Origin: Phenylobacterium sp.
GTDB taxonomy: Bacteria > Pseudomonadota > Alphaproteobacteria > Caulobacterales > Caulobacteraceae
NCBI RefSeq assembly: GCF_031181185.1
Contig: NZ_JAPSKZ010000004.1
Coordinates: forward strand, 1 to 47,428
Length of the DNA stretch: 47,428 bases
Reading direction: 5' to 3'
Both the position numbers and the translations under genes were made by a program. The notes beneath the pieces are model-generated. The model worked only from the letters and a program-made list of their open reading frames with translations. It did not search any database and was not told the origin of the DNA. Below, one piece after another: positions 26,503 to 34,966 of this stretch (position 1 is the first letter of the stretch; each line of letters opens with the position of its first letter).

Positions 26503-28050
26503 GTGACCGTCGAGGAACTGCTGTCCCAGGACTTCGGAACCATCGCCGACGTGATCGGTGCCCAGGCGCAGGCGCTGAAGGACAAGCCCGCGCTGATCGA
26601 CGCCCGGCGCACCATCACCTACGCCGAGTTGGACAGCCTGATGGACCGCATCGCCGCGGCGCTTCAGCGGGACGGCGTCGGCAAGGCCGAGGTGGCGGCG
26701 ATCTGCGCCTCCACGTCGGTCGAGTACGGGGCGACGTTCTTCGGCATCCTGCGAGCCGGGGCGATCGTGGCGCCGCTCGCCCCGTCGTCGACGCCCGAGA
26801 GCCTGGCGCTGCAGTTGAAGGACTCCGGCGCCAAGGTCTTCTTCTTGGATAAGGGCGTGGCCGAGGCCATGGCGGGCGTGATGAGCGAGGTGGCCGCCAA
26901 GCGCGTGTCGCTGGACGGCTCCGACGCCGGTCAGGCGTTCGAGGAATGGCTCGCGCCCGAAGGCGCCAGGCCCGTGCGGCACGAGATCGAGCCGGACCAG
27001 GGCTTCAACATCATCTACTCGTCGGGCACCACGGGCGCCCCGAAAGGCATTGTCCAGCCGCACCGCATGCGGTGGGGCCAGATCCGTCGCGGCGTCTATC
27101 CGGCCGACGCCGTGACCCTGGTCTCCACGCCGCTCTATTCGAACACGACGCTGGTCTCGTTCCTGCCGACGATCTCGAACGGCGGCACGGTGGTGCTGCT
27201 CCCGAAGTTCGACGTCGAGCAGTTCCTGAAGCTGTCGGAGAAGCACCGCGTCACCCACGCCATGCTGGTGCCGGTGCAATACCGGCGGCTGATGGCCCAT
27301 CCGGACTTCGACAAGTACGACCTGTCCTCATTCCAGATGAAGTTTTCGACCTCGGCCCCGTTCTCGGCCGAGCTGAAGGCCGAGGTGCTGCGGCGCTGGC
27401 CCGGCGGCCTGGTGGAATACTACGGCATGACCGAGGGCGGCGGCTCTTGCGGTCTGGTCTGCCACGAGCATCCAGACAAGCTGCACACCGTGGGCAAGCC
27501 GCTGCCGGGCCACGACATCCGGCTGATCGGTGAAGACGGCCAGGAAGTGCCGCAGGGCGAGATCGGCGAGGTCGTCGGCCGCTCGGGGGCGATGATGGTC
27601 GGCTACCACAACCAGCCGGGCAAGACGTCCGAGGCCGAGTGGTGGAGCCCGGAAGGTCTGCGCTACATCCGCACCGGGGACGTTGGCCGCTTCGACGAGG
27701 ACGGCTTCCTCACCCTGATGGACCGCAAGAAGGACATGATTATCTCCGGCGGGTTCAACATCTACCCGAGCGACCTCGAGGCCGAGATCGTCCAGCACGA
27801 GGCGGTGCTGGAGGCCGCCGTTGTGGGTGTGCCGTCCGAGCAGTGGGGCGAGACACCGGTGGCGTTCGTCGCCCTGAAGCCGGGCGAGAGCGTGGAGGCC
27901 GAAGCGCTGAAGGCGTGGGTCAACGGCCGTCTGGGCAAGACCCAGCGGCTGGCGGACCTGCGGATCGTCGACAGCCTCCCCCGCAGCCATATCGGCAAGG
28001 TGCTGAAGCGCGAGCTGAGGGACGCCTACCGCCCGGCCGCGCCGGCCTAG
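26503..28050 (+). CDS. Acyl-CoA synthetase (AMP-forming, ANL superfamily)
   Basis: A 515-residue enzyme that activates a carboxylic acid with ATP and CoA. Core motifs in order are A3 YSSGTTGAPKG (172-182), A5 EYYGMTEGGG, A7 TGDVGRFDEDG, A8 DRKKDMIISGGFNIYPSDLE and A10 with Lys499 (SHIGKVLKREL). The ANL fold does not reveal the acid used. The GTG start at 26503 follows GAGGAG. It lies downstream of a double-TetR regulator and next to acyl-CoA dehydrogenase, thiolase and TonB-receptor genes, consistent with catabolism of a long-chain, cyclic or aromatic acid. Confidence 0.92.
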   Translation: MTVEELLSQDFGTIADVIGAQAQALKDKPALIDARRTITYAELDSLMDRIAAALQRDGVGKAEVAAICASTSVEYGATFFGILRAGAIVAPLAPSSTPESLALQLKDSGAKVFFLDKGVAEAMAGVMSEVAAKRVSLDGSDAGQAFEEWLAPEGARPVRHEIEPDQGFNIIYSSGTTGAPKGIVQPHRMRWGQIRRGVYPADAVTLVSTPLYSNTTLVSFLPTISNGGTVVLLPKFDVEQFLKLSEKHRVTHAMLVPVQYRRLMAHPDFDKYDLSSFQMKFSTSAPFSAELKAEVLRRWPGGLVEYYGMTEGGGSCGLVCHEHPDKLHTVGKPLPGHDIRLIGEDGQEVPQGEIGEVVGRSGAMMVGYHNQPGKTSEAEWWSPEGLRYIRTGDVGRFDEDGFLTLMDRKKDMIISGGFNIYPSDLEAEIVQHEAVLEAAVVGVPSEQWGETPVAFVALKPGESVEAEALKAWVNGRLGKTQRLADLRIVDSLPRSHIGKVLKRELRDAYRPAAPA

Positions 28051-28057
28051 CCAGCGC

Positions 28058-28098
28058 TTGCATTCCGCCTCACTGGTGCGAATATGCAACCGGTGAGG
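28058..28098 (+). promoter_or_regulatory. Nested inverted repeats ahead of the HxlR gene (candidate operator)
   Basis: CCTCACTGG (28068-28076) and CCGGTGAGG (28090-28098) pair over nine bases with one G-T wobble, eight bases before the HxlR ATG. The 3' arm includes the GGTGAGG ribosome site, so folding would hide it. A second dyad, TTGCAT (28058-28063) with ATGCAA (28084-28089), is interleaved with it. HxlR proteins bind inverted repeats near their own promoters, so this may be an operator. Confidence 0.5.
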
Positions 28099-28106
28099 TG
28101 CGAGCT

Positions 28107-28607
28107 ATGAAGGACGCCGGCCGTTCGGGCTGTCCGATCAATCTGACGATCGAGATCATCGGGGACCGCTGGAGCCTGCTGGTCCTGCGCGACATGATGT
28201 TCGGCAACCGCCGCCACTTCCGCGAGCTGCTGACGCGGTCGGACGAGGGCATCGCCTCGAACATCCTCGCCGACCGGCTGAAGCGGCTGACCGAGCAGGG
28301 CATGGTGACCCGCGCCGACGACCCCAGTCACAAGCAGAAGGCGATCTACAGCCTCACCGAAAAGGCGATCCAGCTGGTCCCGATCTTCGCGATGATCGGC
28401 GCCTGGGGGCGCCGTCACCTGCCGGTGACCGAGGCGCTGTCGATCCGCGCCGAGTTGCTGGAGGAGGGCGGGCCTGAGCTGTGGGCGCAGTTCATGGACG
28501 AATTGCGCCATCTGCACCTCGGGGCGCCGGCGCCCGAGCGGTCGGTGCTGACCGAGCTGCAGGCCGCCTACGAAGCGGTGGTCGCGCCGCGCCCCGTGCC
28601 TGCGTAG
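28107..28607 (+). CDS. HxlR-family winged-helix regulator
   Basis: A 166-residue DNA-binding protein. The HxlR start GRSGCPINLTIEIIGDRWSL includes the conserved Cys9, and NRRHFRELLTRSDEGIASNI with LADRLKRLTEQGMVT forms the winged helix. HxlR regulators often respond to aldehydes, quinones or redox change through that Cys. The ATG at 28107 follows GGTGAGG. The gene starts 56 bases after the acyl-CoA synthetase stop, so it may join its transcript or run from its own palindromic leader. Confidence 0.9.
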   Translation: MKDAGRSGCPINLTIEIIGDRWSLLVLRDMMFGNRRHFRELLTRSDEGIASNILADRLKRLTEQGMVTRADDPSHKQKAIYSLTEKAIQLVPIFAMIGAWGRRHLPVTEALSIRAELLEEGGPELWAQFMDELRHLHLGAPAPERSVLTELQAAYEAVVAPRPVPA

Positions 28608-28704
28608 GGAACGAACCTTCGCCAGGCGACGTTTGGCCGGCGGCGCAGCCGGAGCCCTCGCCGGCCGCGCTGGATGGATCGGCTTGTAACCAGGGGGCGC
28701 GAGC

Positions 28705-29640
28705 TTGCGGCTCCAACAGGGGACCGGCGTCGCAGTGATCGTGGCGGCCAAGGACGCGGCCGCGACAATCGAGCGCGCGGTCGCCTCGGCCCTGGCGCAG
28801 CCCGAAGCCGTTGAAGTGATCGTGGTCGATGACGGTTCGGGCGACGGCACCGCCGAGCTGGCCCGGCGGCTGGACGACGGCTCAGGGCGGCTGAAGGTCG
28901 TCTCCCAACCGCAGGCCGGACCGGCGGCCGCGCGGAACTTCGGCCTTTCGCTGAGCCGCGCGCCGTGGGTGTGCCCGCTGGATGCGGACGATTTCCTGAA
29001 GCCGCGCCGCTTGGAGCGGCTGATCGCTCAGAGCGACGGCTGGGACATCGTGGCTGACGACCTCCTGGTGGTGTCCGAAGGCGCCGAGGACGCGGCCCCG
29101 CGACCCCTCATCGGCGAGCAGCTGCAGCTCCCGTTCACCCTCGACTTTCGGACGTTCGTTGACGCCAACATCAGCCGGCGGGGCCTGGCCCGGCGGGAGT
29201 TCGGCTTCCTGAAGCCGCTAATGCGCCGCGCCTTCCTTGACGAGGCGGCGCTGTCCTACGACCCGCGGCTGAGGCTGGGCGAGGACTTCATCCTTTACGC
29301 GACGGCGCTCGCGAAAGGCGCACGGTTCAAGGTGGTGGACGCCTGCGGCTATGTCTCGGTTCAACGGCCGGGTTCCCTCAGCCACAACCATACCGTGGAC
29401 GACCTGCGGCACCTGAGGCGCGCGAGCGAGCGGCTGGCGGGCTTGGCCGAACTGAAGCCCCAAGAGGCTGCGGCGGCGCGGCGCCACTGCCGCCACATCG
29501 ACGCGAAGATCGCCTTCCGCGAGGTGCTGGAGGCCAAGCAGGCCGGGGGCGTGCTGGGCGCGCTGGCGGCGGTGGCCGTGCGCGCGGCGAGCGCCCCCTA
29601 CATCCTGCGCCAGAGCCTGGCGGGCGGCGGGGGCGCCTGA
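28705..29640 (+). CDS. Family 2 glycosyltransferase
   Basis: A 311-residue GT-A enzyme. VIVVDDGSGDGTAELAR (near 38-54) binds the nucleotide, and the DxD-type metal motif is LDADD (92-96). The carboxy-terminal helices have no clear membrane anchor beyond a weak hydrophobic stretch near 280-300. It probably builds an exopolysaccharide or lipopolysaccharide sugar chain in the cytoplasm; donor and acceptor are unknown. The start is TTG at 28705, after CAGGGGGCGC, the only candidate before the first strand. Confidence 0.85.
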   Translation: MRLQQGTGVAVIVAAKDAAATIERAVASALAQPEAVEVIVVDDGSGDGTAELARRLDDGSGRLKVVSQPQAGPAAARNFGLSLSRAPWVCPLDADDFLKPRRLERLIAQSDGWDIVADDLLVVSEGAEDAAPRPLIGEQLQLPFTLDFRTFVDANISRRGLARREFGFLKPLMRRAFLDEAALSYDPRLRLGEDFILYATALAKGARFKVVDACGYVSVQRPGSLSHNHTVDDLRHLRRASERLAGLAELKPQEAAAARRHCRHIDAKIAFREVLEAKQAGGVLGALAAVAVRAASAPYILRQSLAGGGGA

Positions 29641-29643
29641 GGT

Positions 29644-30084
29644 CTAGGACTCCTCCGAGACCGTGCGGACCAGTTCGACCAGCTTGCGGCGCAGCGCCGG
29701 CTGGGTGATGCGCGGGAAGGCGGCCATCAGCTCGAGGCCTTCGCCGGTCAGCATGAAGTCCTGGGCGTCCTCGCGGTGGGCGACCGGATCCTCGCTGGCG
29801 AGGCCCTCGTAGAAGTAGCTCACCGAGGTCTTAAGCGCCCGGGCGATTTCCCAAAGCTTCGAGGCGCTGACGCGGTTCGCGCCGCGCTCGTACTTCTGGA
29901 CCTGCTGGAAGGTGATGCCCAGCGCTTCGGCCAGGCGTTCCTGGCTGACGCCGATCTCCTTGCGGCGCATCCGGATCCTGAGGCCAACGTGGCGGTCGAC
30001 CGGATGCGGCCCCTCGTCCCGGCTGAAGTCGCCCTCGACGGCGGCCAGCGCCTCGGCAATGTCTCTGTGCAACGGCTTGTTCAT
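29644..30084 (-). CDS. XRE-family (Cro/CI-type helix-turn-helix) regulator
   Basis: A 146-residue protein with one lambda-repressor-like domain (about 33-90). It begins [20 protein letters not shown], with the recognition stretch [20 protein letters not shown], and ends with a helical tail. The form is typical of alphaproteobacterial XRE regulators close to the 130-140-residue PVDxHVGxRIR family. I chose the ATG at 30084 because GGGAG lies upstream; open frames further upstream add residues unlike the family. Its targets are unknown. It is convergent with the glycosyltransferase gene. Confidence 0.85.
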   Translation of the reverse strand: MNKPLHRDIAEALAAVEGDFSRDEGPHPVDRHVGLRIRMRRKEIGVSQERLAEALGITFQQVQKYERGANRVSASKLWEIARALKTSVSYFYEGLASEDPVAHREDAQDFMLTGEGLELMAAFPRITQPALRRKLVELVRTVSEES

Positions 30085-30171
30085 CTGCGTACAGGCTCCC
30101 GCGGCCCGCAGCATTCGCCCGACCGCCATGACACCCTCCCCCGAAGGTACGTCCTGAGGTTGCGAGAAGAC

Positions 30172-30192
30172 GGCGGCCTGCGAAAGGCCGCC
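30172..30192. terminator. GC-rich hairpin between the S9 peptidase and XRE genes
   Basis: A perfect 7-base stem, GGCGGCC (30172-30178) with GGCCGCC (30186-30192), seven-base loop. It lies about 105 bases after the S9 peptidase stop and upstream of the XRE ATG, both leftward. No T run follows on the minus strand, so it may be a weak terminator or leader structure. Confidence 0.4.
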
Positions 30193-30297
30193 TCTACTCA
30201 TTTTGGGGGTGGGCCGGGTTCCCGTTTTGATCGGTCCCGCGCCTCGTCCGCACGCGGGGCGCGCATGCAATCGCTGCCTACTCGCGTCGTTCCGTCG

Positions 30298-32334
30298 CTA
30301 CTTGTAGCGGTCGAACCAGGCAAGGATCGCCGCCGCCTTGGCCGCCGACTGGGACGGTCGGCCCGCCAGGCCGCCGTGGCCCGCGCCGGGCACCCGGACG
30401 AGGGCGGTGGGCACACCCTTGAGCTGAAGCGCCTGATAGTACTGCTCGGCCTCGGTGACCGGCGTCCGCAGGTCCTCCTCGCCGACCACCACCAGCGTCG
30501 GCGTGGTGACGTTGCCGACCAGCGACAGCGGCGAGCGGGCCCAGTACCCCTGCGGGTCCTCCCACGGCATCTTGCCAAACCAGTTGTGGGTCATGCCGAC
30601 GTAACCGTCGGCGGTCAGCACCTGGCTGGTCCAGTTGATCACCGGCTTTTGCGTCGCGGCGGCCTTGAAGCGGTTGGTCTTGCCGATGATCCACGAGGTC
30701 AGAACGCCGCCGCCCGAGCCGCCGGTGACGTAGAGCCGGTCGGGGTCCACGAAGCCCTTGGCGATGGCGGCGTCGACCGAGCTGATCAGGTCGTCGTAGT
30801 CGTTGCCGGGGTACTTCTTGTCGATCTCGTTGGCGAAGGCCTCGCCGTACGAGGTGGAGCCGCGCGGGTTGGTGTAGAGCACCACATAGCCGGCCTGGGC
30901 GTAGAGCTGGACGTCGGTCGAGAACGCCGGACCGTAGGCCTGGTGCGGGCCGCCGTGGATCTCCAGGATCAGCGGGTACTTCTTCGACGGATCGAAGTTG
31001 GGGGGCGTGGCGATCCAGGCGTCGATCGGCTTGCCGTCGTACGACGAGGTCACCGGCAGGTGCTCGACGCGGGCCAGGGTCTTGCCGGCGAACAGGCCGT
31101 CGTTGAGCCGGGTCAGGCGGGTGGACTTGCCGCCGCGCAGGACGGCCAGATCGGCGGGATGTTCGGGCGTTCCCATGGTGTAGGCGACGACCCCGCCGCG
31201 GCCGACCGAGAACTCACCCCCGGCATAGGGGCGGTCGAGGCCGCCGCCCGCGAGGCCGGAGACCACGGTCTCCACGCGCCCGTCGAGCGTGGCCCGACCG
31301 ACCTTGGTCACGCCCTTGTCGACGTAATCGAAGTAGATGCTGCGGCCGTCGGCGGACCACTGCGGAACACCCACGCTGCGGTCGAGGCTGGCGGCGAGCC
31401 GGCGGACGTTCCGGCCGTCGGCGTCCATCACATAGAGGTCGTTGTCCTCGTAGCTGCGGCCCTGGTCGTCGCTGGCGACGAAGGCGATCTTCGAGCCGTC
31501 GGGCGAGGGGACAGGCGCGCCGTCCTGGCCCTTGCGGGTGGTGAGCCGCGTCATCTGCCCGTCCACGACGCCGACCCGCCAGATCTCGGACTCGTTCGGT
31601 TCGCGCTCCCAGGTGGGGTTGCGGTTGGAGCTGAAGAGGATCGCGCGGCCGTCCGCGGTGAAGTTGATGGGGCCGGCGCTGTCGAAGCGGCCGAAGGTGA
31701 CCTGGCGCGGCTGGCCGCCGTCGGCCGAGACCACGAAGATCTGGCGGAAGCCCGGCTTCAGGAAGCCCTGGCCGTCGAAGCGGTAGGTGACGCGGTCGAT
31801 CACCTTCAGCGGCTCGGCCCACTTGGCGCCCTCGGGCCGCTTCAGCGGCGCGCCCAGCGGCTTGCCCTCGTCCAGCTCGAGCATGGTGAAGGCCAGCGTC
31901 TTGCCGTCCGGCGACCAGGCGATGTCATCCGGCGCCTGCTCCAGGGTGGCCACCTTGGCCGAGCGCCCCGTGGCGACCCAGCGGACGTAGAGCTGGGGCT
32001 GGCTGCCGGGCTGGGCCGAGACATAGGCCAGGCGCGTTCCGTCGGGCGACCAGCGGGGCGCGAAGTTCGCGCCCTCGTCCACGACCAGCGGCGACTGCAC
32101 GCCGGTGGCGAGGTCGGCCAGCCAGATCGAGCGCTGGGTGCGGTCCGTCATGATGTCGTTGCGGGCGCGCACATAGGCGACCGCGCCGCCGTCGGGCCGC
32201 ACCTGGGGATCGGCGACCTGCTGCAGGCCGAAGAGGTCGCGGCCGGTGAAGGTGCGCTGCGGGCCCTCCGCCACTTGAGCCGAGACCGCCGTCGCCGCGA
32301 GCGCCAGGATCGACGCCAGAACCGCTGCACGCAT
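30298..32334 (-). CDS. Secreted S9-family serine peptidase (acylaminoacyl-peptidase/DPP-like)
   Basis: A 678-residue peptidase with a signal peptide (about 1-20, ending VSAQVA). An amino-terminal beta-propeller (about 25-400) contains repeated SPDG- and WSPDG-type blades. A carboxy-terminal alpha/beta-hydrolase follows, with Ser540 (TGGSGGGVLTS), Asp621 (GEEDLRTPV) and His653 (GAGHGGLAG). It trims short peptides in the periplasm. The ATG at 32334 follows GGTGGGGG and starts the signal peptide; an open frame upstream lacks one. It diverges from the free-methionine-sulfoxide reductase gene. Confidence 0.93.
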   Translation of the reverse strand: MRAAVLASILALAATAVSAQVAEGPQRTFTGRDLFGLQQVADPQVRPDGGAVAYVRARNDIMTDRTQRSIWLADLATGVQSPLVVDEGANFAPRWSPDGTRLAYVSAQPGSQPQLYVRWVATGRSAKVATLEQAPDDIAWSPDGKTLAFTMLELDEGKPLGAPLKRPEGAKWAEPLKVIDRVTYRFDGQGFLKPGFRQIFVVSADGGQPRQVTFGRFDSAGPINFTADGRAILFSSNRNPTWEREPNESEIWRVGVVDGQMTRLTTRKGQDGAPVPSPDGSKIAFVASDDQGRSYEDNDLYVMDADGRNVRRLAASLDRSVGVPQWSADGRSIYFDYVDKGVTKVGRATLDGRVETVVSGLAGGGLDRPYAGGEFSVGRGGVVAYTMGTPEHPADLAVLRGGKSTRLTRLNDGLFAGKTLARVEHLPVTSSYDGKPIDAWIATPPNFDPSKKYPLILEIHGGPHQAYGPAFSTDVQLYAQAGYVVLYTNPRGSTSYGEAFANEIDKKYPGNDYDDLISSVDAAIAKGFVDPDRLYVTGGSGGGVLTSWIIGKTNRFKAAATQKPVINWTSQVLTADGYVGMTHNWFGKMPWEDPQGYWARSPLSLVGNVTTPTLVVVGEEDLRTPVTEAEQYYQALQLKGVPTALVRVPGAGHGGLAGRPSQSAAKAAAILAWFDRYK

Positions 32335-32425
32335 CAGAAACCCCCACCGGAACGCAAAGAAGCTGCGCAGAGAAAGCTGTGCGGAAGGCTTTGTCCAGCC
32401 GCCCCGGATCGCTACATGCGAGCCC

Positions 32426-32926
32426 ATGGCCGAAGCTTTCAATGACCTCGCACTTCCCGCCGCCAAGGCCGAGCGCTACGCCGCCGTGGCCGAGGAGATC
32501 GCCTCTGTCCTCGAAGGCGAGCCGAACCTGACCGCGCGGATGGCCACGGTCGCCTCGATGCTGGCCAACAGCTTCGAGGACTACTTCTGGACTGGCTTCT
32601 ACGTGGTGGACCCCGCCAAGGCCGATGAACTGGTCGTGGGCCCCTACCAGGGCACGCTGGGCTGCCTGCGGATCGCGTTCGGCCGCGGGGTCTGCGGCAC
32701 GGCGGCGGCGACGCGCCAGACGCAGCTTGTACCCGACGTCCATGCCTTTCCGGGCCACATCGCCTGCGACAGCCGCTCGGCCAGCGAGATCGTGGTCCCG
32801 GTGTTCGACAAGACGGGCGCGCTGATCGCGGTCTTCGACGTGGATGCCGAGCGACCGGCCGCCTTCGATGAAACGGACCAGGAATGGCTGGAGAAGATCC
32901 TCGCGGAAACGTTCTCCAAGGGGTGA
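32426..32926 (+). CDS. Free methionine-(R)-sulfoxide reductase (GAF-domain, fRMsr)
   Basis: A 166-residue GAF-domain enzyme that reduces free methionine-R-sulfoxide, repairing oxidised methionine. The three family cysteines are Cys80 (GTLGCLRI), Cys90 (GVCGTAA) and Cys114 (HIACDSRSASE), spaced as in the E. coli enzyme (84, 94 and 118). The TGFYVVD start of the sheet is also typical. It is cytoplasmic and probably thioredoxin-dependent. Its ATG is 91 bases from the divergent S9 peptidase ATG. Confidence 0.92.
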   Translation: MAEAFNDLALPAAKAERYAAVAEEIASVLEGEPNLTARMATVASMLANSFEDYFWTGFYVVDPAKADELVVGPYQGTLGCLRIAFGRGVCGTAAATRQTQLVPDVHAFPGHIACDSRSASEIVVPVFDKTGALIAVFDVDAERPAAFDETDQEWLEKILAETFSKG

Positions 32927-33009
32927 TTGTCTTACGCAGCGTCGGCCTCATACATCTGTTTCGACGCGCCCGTTCCTGAGGGCGCACGAGAGCGAACGGA
33001 GCTGTTGAG

Positions 33010-34182
33010 ATGGGCGAGGCCTATATCGTTGCCGCGACGCGGACCGCGGGCGGGCGCAAGGGCGGCCGTGTGCGCGGCTGGCACCCGGCCGACCTGGGCG
33101 CGGTGGTCCTGAACGAACTGGTCGACCGCTCGGGCGTGGCGCCCGACGCCGTCGAGGACGTGGTCATGGGCTGCGTCATGCAGGTGGGCGAGCAGTCCAC
33201 CAACATCGCGCGGAACGCCGTGCTGGCCTCGAAGCTGCCGGAGAGCGTGCCCGGCACCTCGGTCGACCGGCAGTGCGGCAGCTCGCAACAGGCGCTCCAC
33301 TTCGCCGCCCAGGCGGTGATGAGCGGCACCCAAGACATCGTCATCGCCTCGGGCGTAGAGAGCATGACCCGCGTGCCGATGGGCCTCTCGGTGTCGCTGC
33401 CCTTCAAGGAAGGCTTCGGCCATCCCAAGAGCCCGCGCCAGGAAGAGCGCTATCCCAACATCCAGTTCAGCCAGTTCATGGGCGCCGAGATGGTCGCCGA
33501 GAAGTACGGCCTGACGAAGGACCAGCTGGACGAATACGGTTACCTGTCTCACCAGCGCGCCATCGCGGCCACGCAGGGCGGCGCGTTCAAGGACGAGATC
33601 CTGGCGATCGACGGCCTGGACGCCGAGGGCAACAGCGTGCGCCATGACTCGGACGAGGGCATCCGTTTCGACGTCAGCCTCGACGGCATGAAGGGCGTGA
33701 AGCTGCTGCGGGAGGGCGGCCGGATCACGGCGGCGACGTCCAGCCAGATCTGCGACGGCGCCTCGGGCGTCATGATCGTCTCGGAGAAGGCGCTGAAGGA
33801 GCACAACCTGACGCCGATGGCCCGCATCCACCACCTGTCGCTGCTGGGCCATGACCCGGTGATCATGCTGGAAGCCCCGATCCCGGCGACCGAGCGGGCG
33901 CTGAAGAAAGCCGGCATGTCAATCGACGACATCGACCTGTTCGAGGTCAACGAGGCGTTCGCCTCGGTGCCGGTGGCGTGGCTGCAGAAGACGGGCGCGA
34001 ACCCGGACAAGCTGAACGTCAACGGCGGCGCCATCGCCCTGGGCCACCCGCTGGGCGCTTCGGGCACCAAGCTGATGACCACCCTGGTCTACGCGCTGAA
34101 GGCGCGCGGCAAGAAGTGGGGCCTGCAGACGATGTGCGAAGGCGGCGGCATGGCCAACGTCACCATCGTCGAGGCGCTGTAG
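33010..34182 (+). CDS. Acetyl-CoA acyltransferase (thiolase)
   Basis: A 390-residue degradative-type thiolase, the last step of beta-oxidation. The nucleophile is Cys89 (DRQCGSSQQ). His346 is in the ALGHPLGASG block and Cys376 in CEGGGMANVTI, completing the active site. The length and the GSSQQALHFA motif suit thiolases of fatty-acid or sterol-side-chain degradation rather than the biosynthetic PhaA type, but that is not certain. An SDR gene follows 18 bases later on the same strand. Confidence 0.94.
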   Translation: MGEAYIVAATRTAGGRKGGRVRGWHPADLGAVVLNELVDRSGVAPDAVEDVVMGCVMQVGEQSTNIARNAVLASKLPESVPGTSVDRQCGSSQQALHFAAQAVMSGTQDIVIASGVESMTRVPMGLSVSLPFKEGFGHPKSPRQEERYPNIQFSQFMGAEMVAEKYGLTKDQLDEYGYLSHQRAIAATQGGAFKDEILAIDGLDAEGNSVRHDSDEGIRFDVSLDGMKGVKLLREGGRITAATSSQICDGASGVMIVSEKALKEHNLTPMARIHHLSLLGHDPVIMLEAPIPATERALKKAGMSIDDIDLFEVNEAFASVPVAWLQKTGANPDKLNVNGGAIALGHPLGASGTKLMTTLVYALKARGKKWGLQTMCEGGGMANVTIVEAL

Positions 34183-34200
34183 TCGCGCTATAGCGGCCGC

Positions 34201-34881
34201 ATGTCGGACCGCATCATCGCAATCACGGGCGCCGCCGGCGTCCTGGGCTCCGCCGTGGCGCAGGCTGCGGCGGAGCTTCCGTACCAGCTCGCCCTCATCG
34301 ACCACGCCAACCACTGTCCGGGTCCGGAGGGCGCTTTCGTCCAGACGGGCGTGGACCTGACCGACGCCGTGCAGGCCAGCGCGGCGGTGGACGCGGTGGC
34401 CGACAGGTTCGGGCGGCTGGACGTGCTGCTGAACATCGCCGGCGGCTTCCGCTGGGAGACCCTCGAAGGCGGCTCGTACGACACCTGGCCCCAGCTCTAC
34501 CGCCTGAACGTGCTGACGGCGACCAACGCTAGCCGCGCGGCGATCCCGCACCTGAAGCGCAGCAGCGCCGGCCGCATCGTCAACGTGGGCTCGGCCGCGG
34601 CGCTGAAGGCCGGCATGGGCATGGGCGCCTACGCCGCGTCCAAGGCCGGCGTGCATGCCCTGACCCAGGCGCTGGCGGAGGAGCTGAAGGGCGAGGGCGT
34701 CACCGTCAACGCCGTGCTGCCGTCGATCATCGACACGCCGACCAACCGCGCCGACATGCCGAAGGCCGACTTCTCGGCCTGGGTGGCGCCGAAGGACCTG
34801 GCCGCGGTGATGCTGTTCCTGGCCTCGGGAGCGGCGGGCGCGGTCACCGGCGCCCTCGTTCCGGTCACTGGCCGCATCTGA
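34201..34881 (+). CDS. Short-chain dehydrogenase/reductase
   Basis: A 226-residue NAD(P)-dependent oxidoreductase. The nucleotide-binding start is ITGAAGVLGSAVA, the catalytic residues are Ser131 (NVGSAAALK), Tyr144 and Lys148 (AYAASKAGVH), and ITGAL/GALVPVTG-type residues end the protein. It may be a hydroxyacyl-CoA or other alcohol dehydrogenase next to the thiolase, with which it probably shares a transcript; the substrate is unknown. Confidence 0.92.
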   Translation: MSDRIIAITGAAGVLGSAVAQAAAELPYQLALIDHANHCPGPEGAFVQTGVDLTDAVQASAAVDAVADRFGRLDVLLNIAGGFRWETLEGGSYDTWPQLYRLNVLTATNASRAAIPHLKRSSAGRIVNVGSAAALKAGMGMGAYAASKAGVHALTQALAEELKGEGVTVNAVLPSIIDTPTNRADMPKADFSAWVAPKDLAAVMLFLASGAAGAVTGALVPVTGRI

Positions 34882-34966
34882 CCCGTACGCCGGCGCGGCT
34901 GTCACGCGCTCTTATCAAATCCAGCTTACGGCCCCGCTCACGCACCGAAGCGTAGGGGATCGTTAC

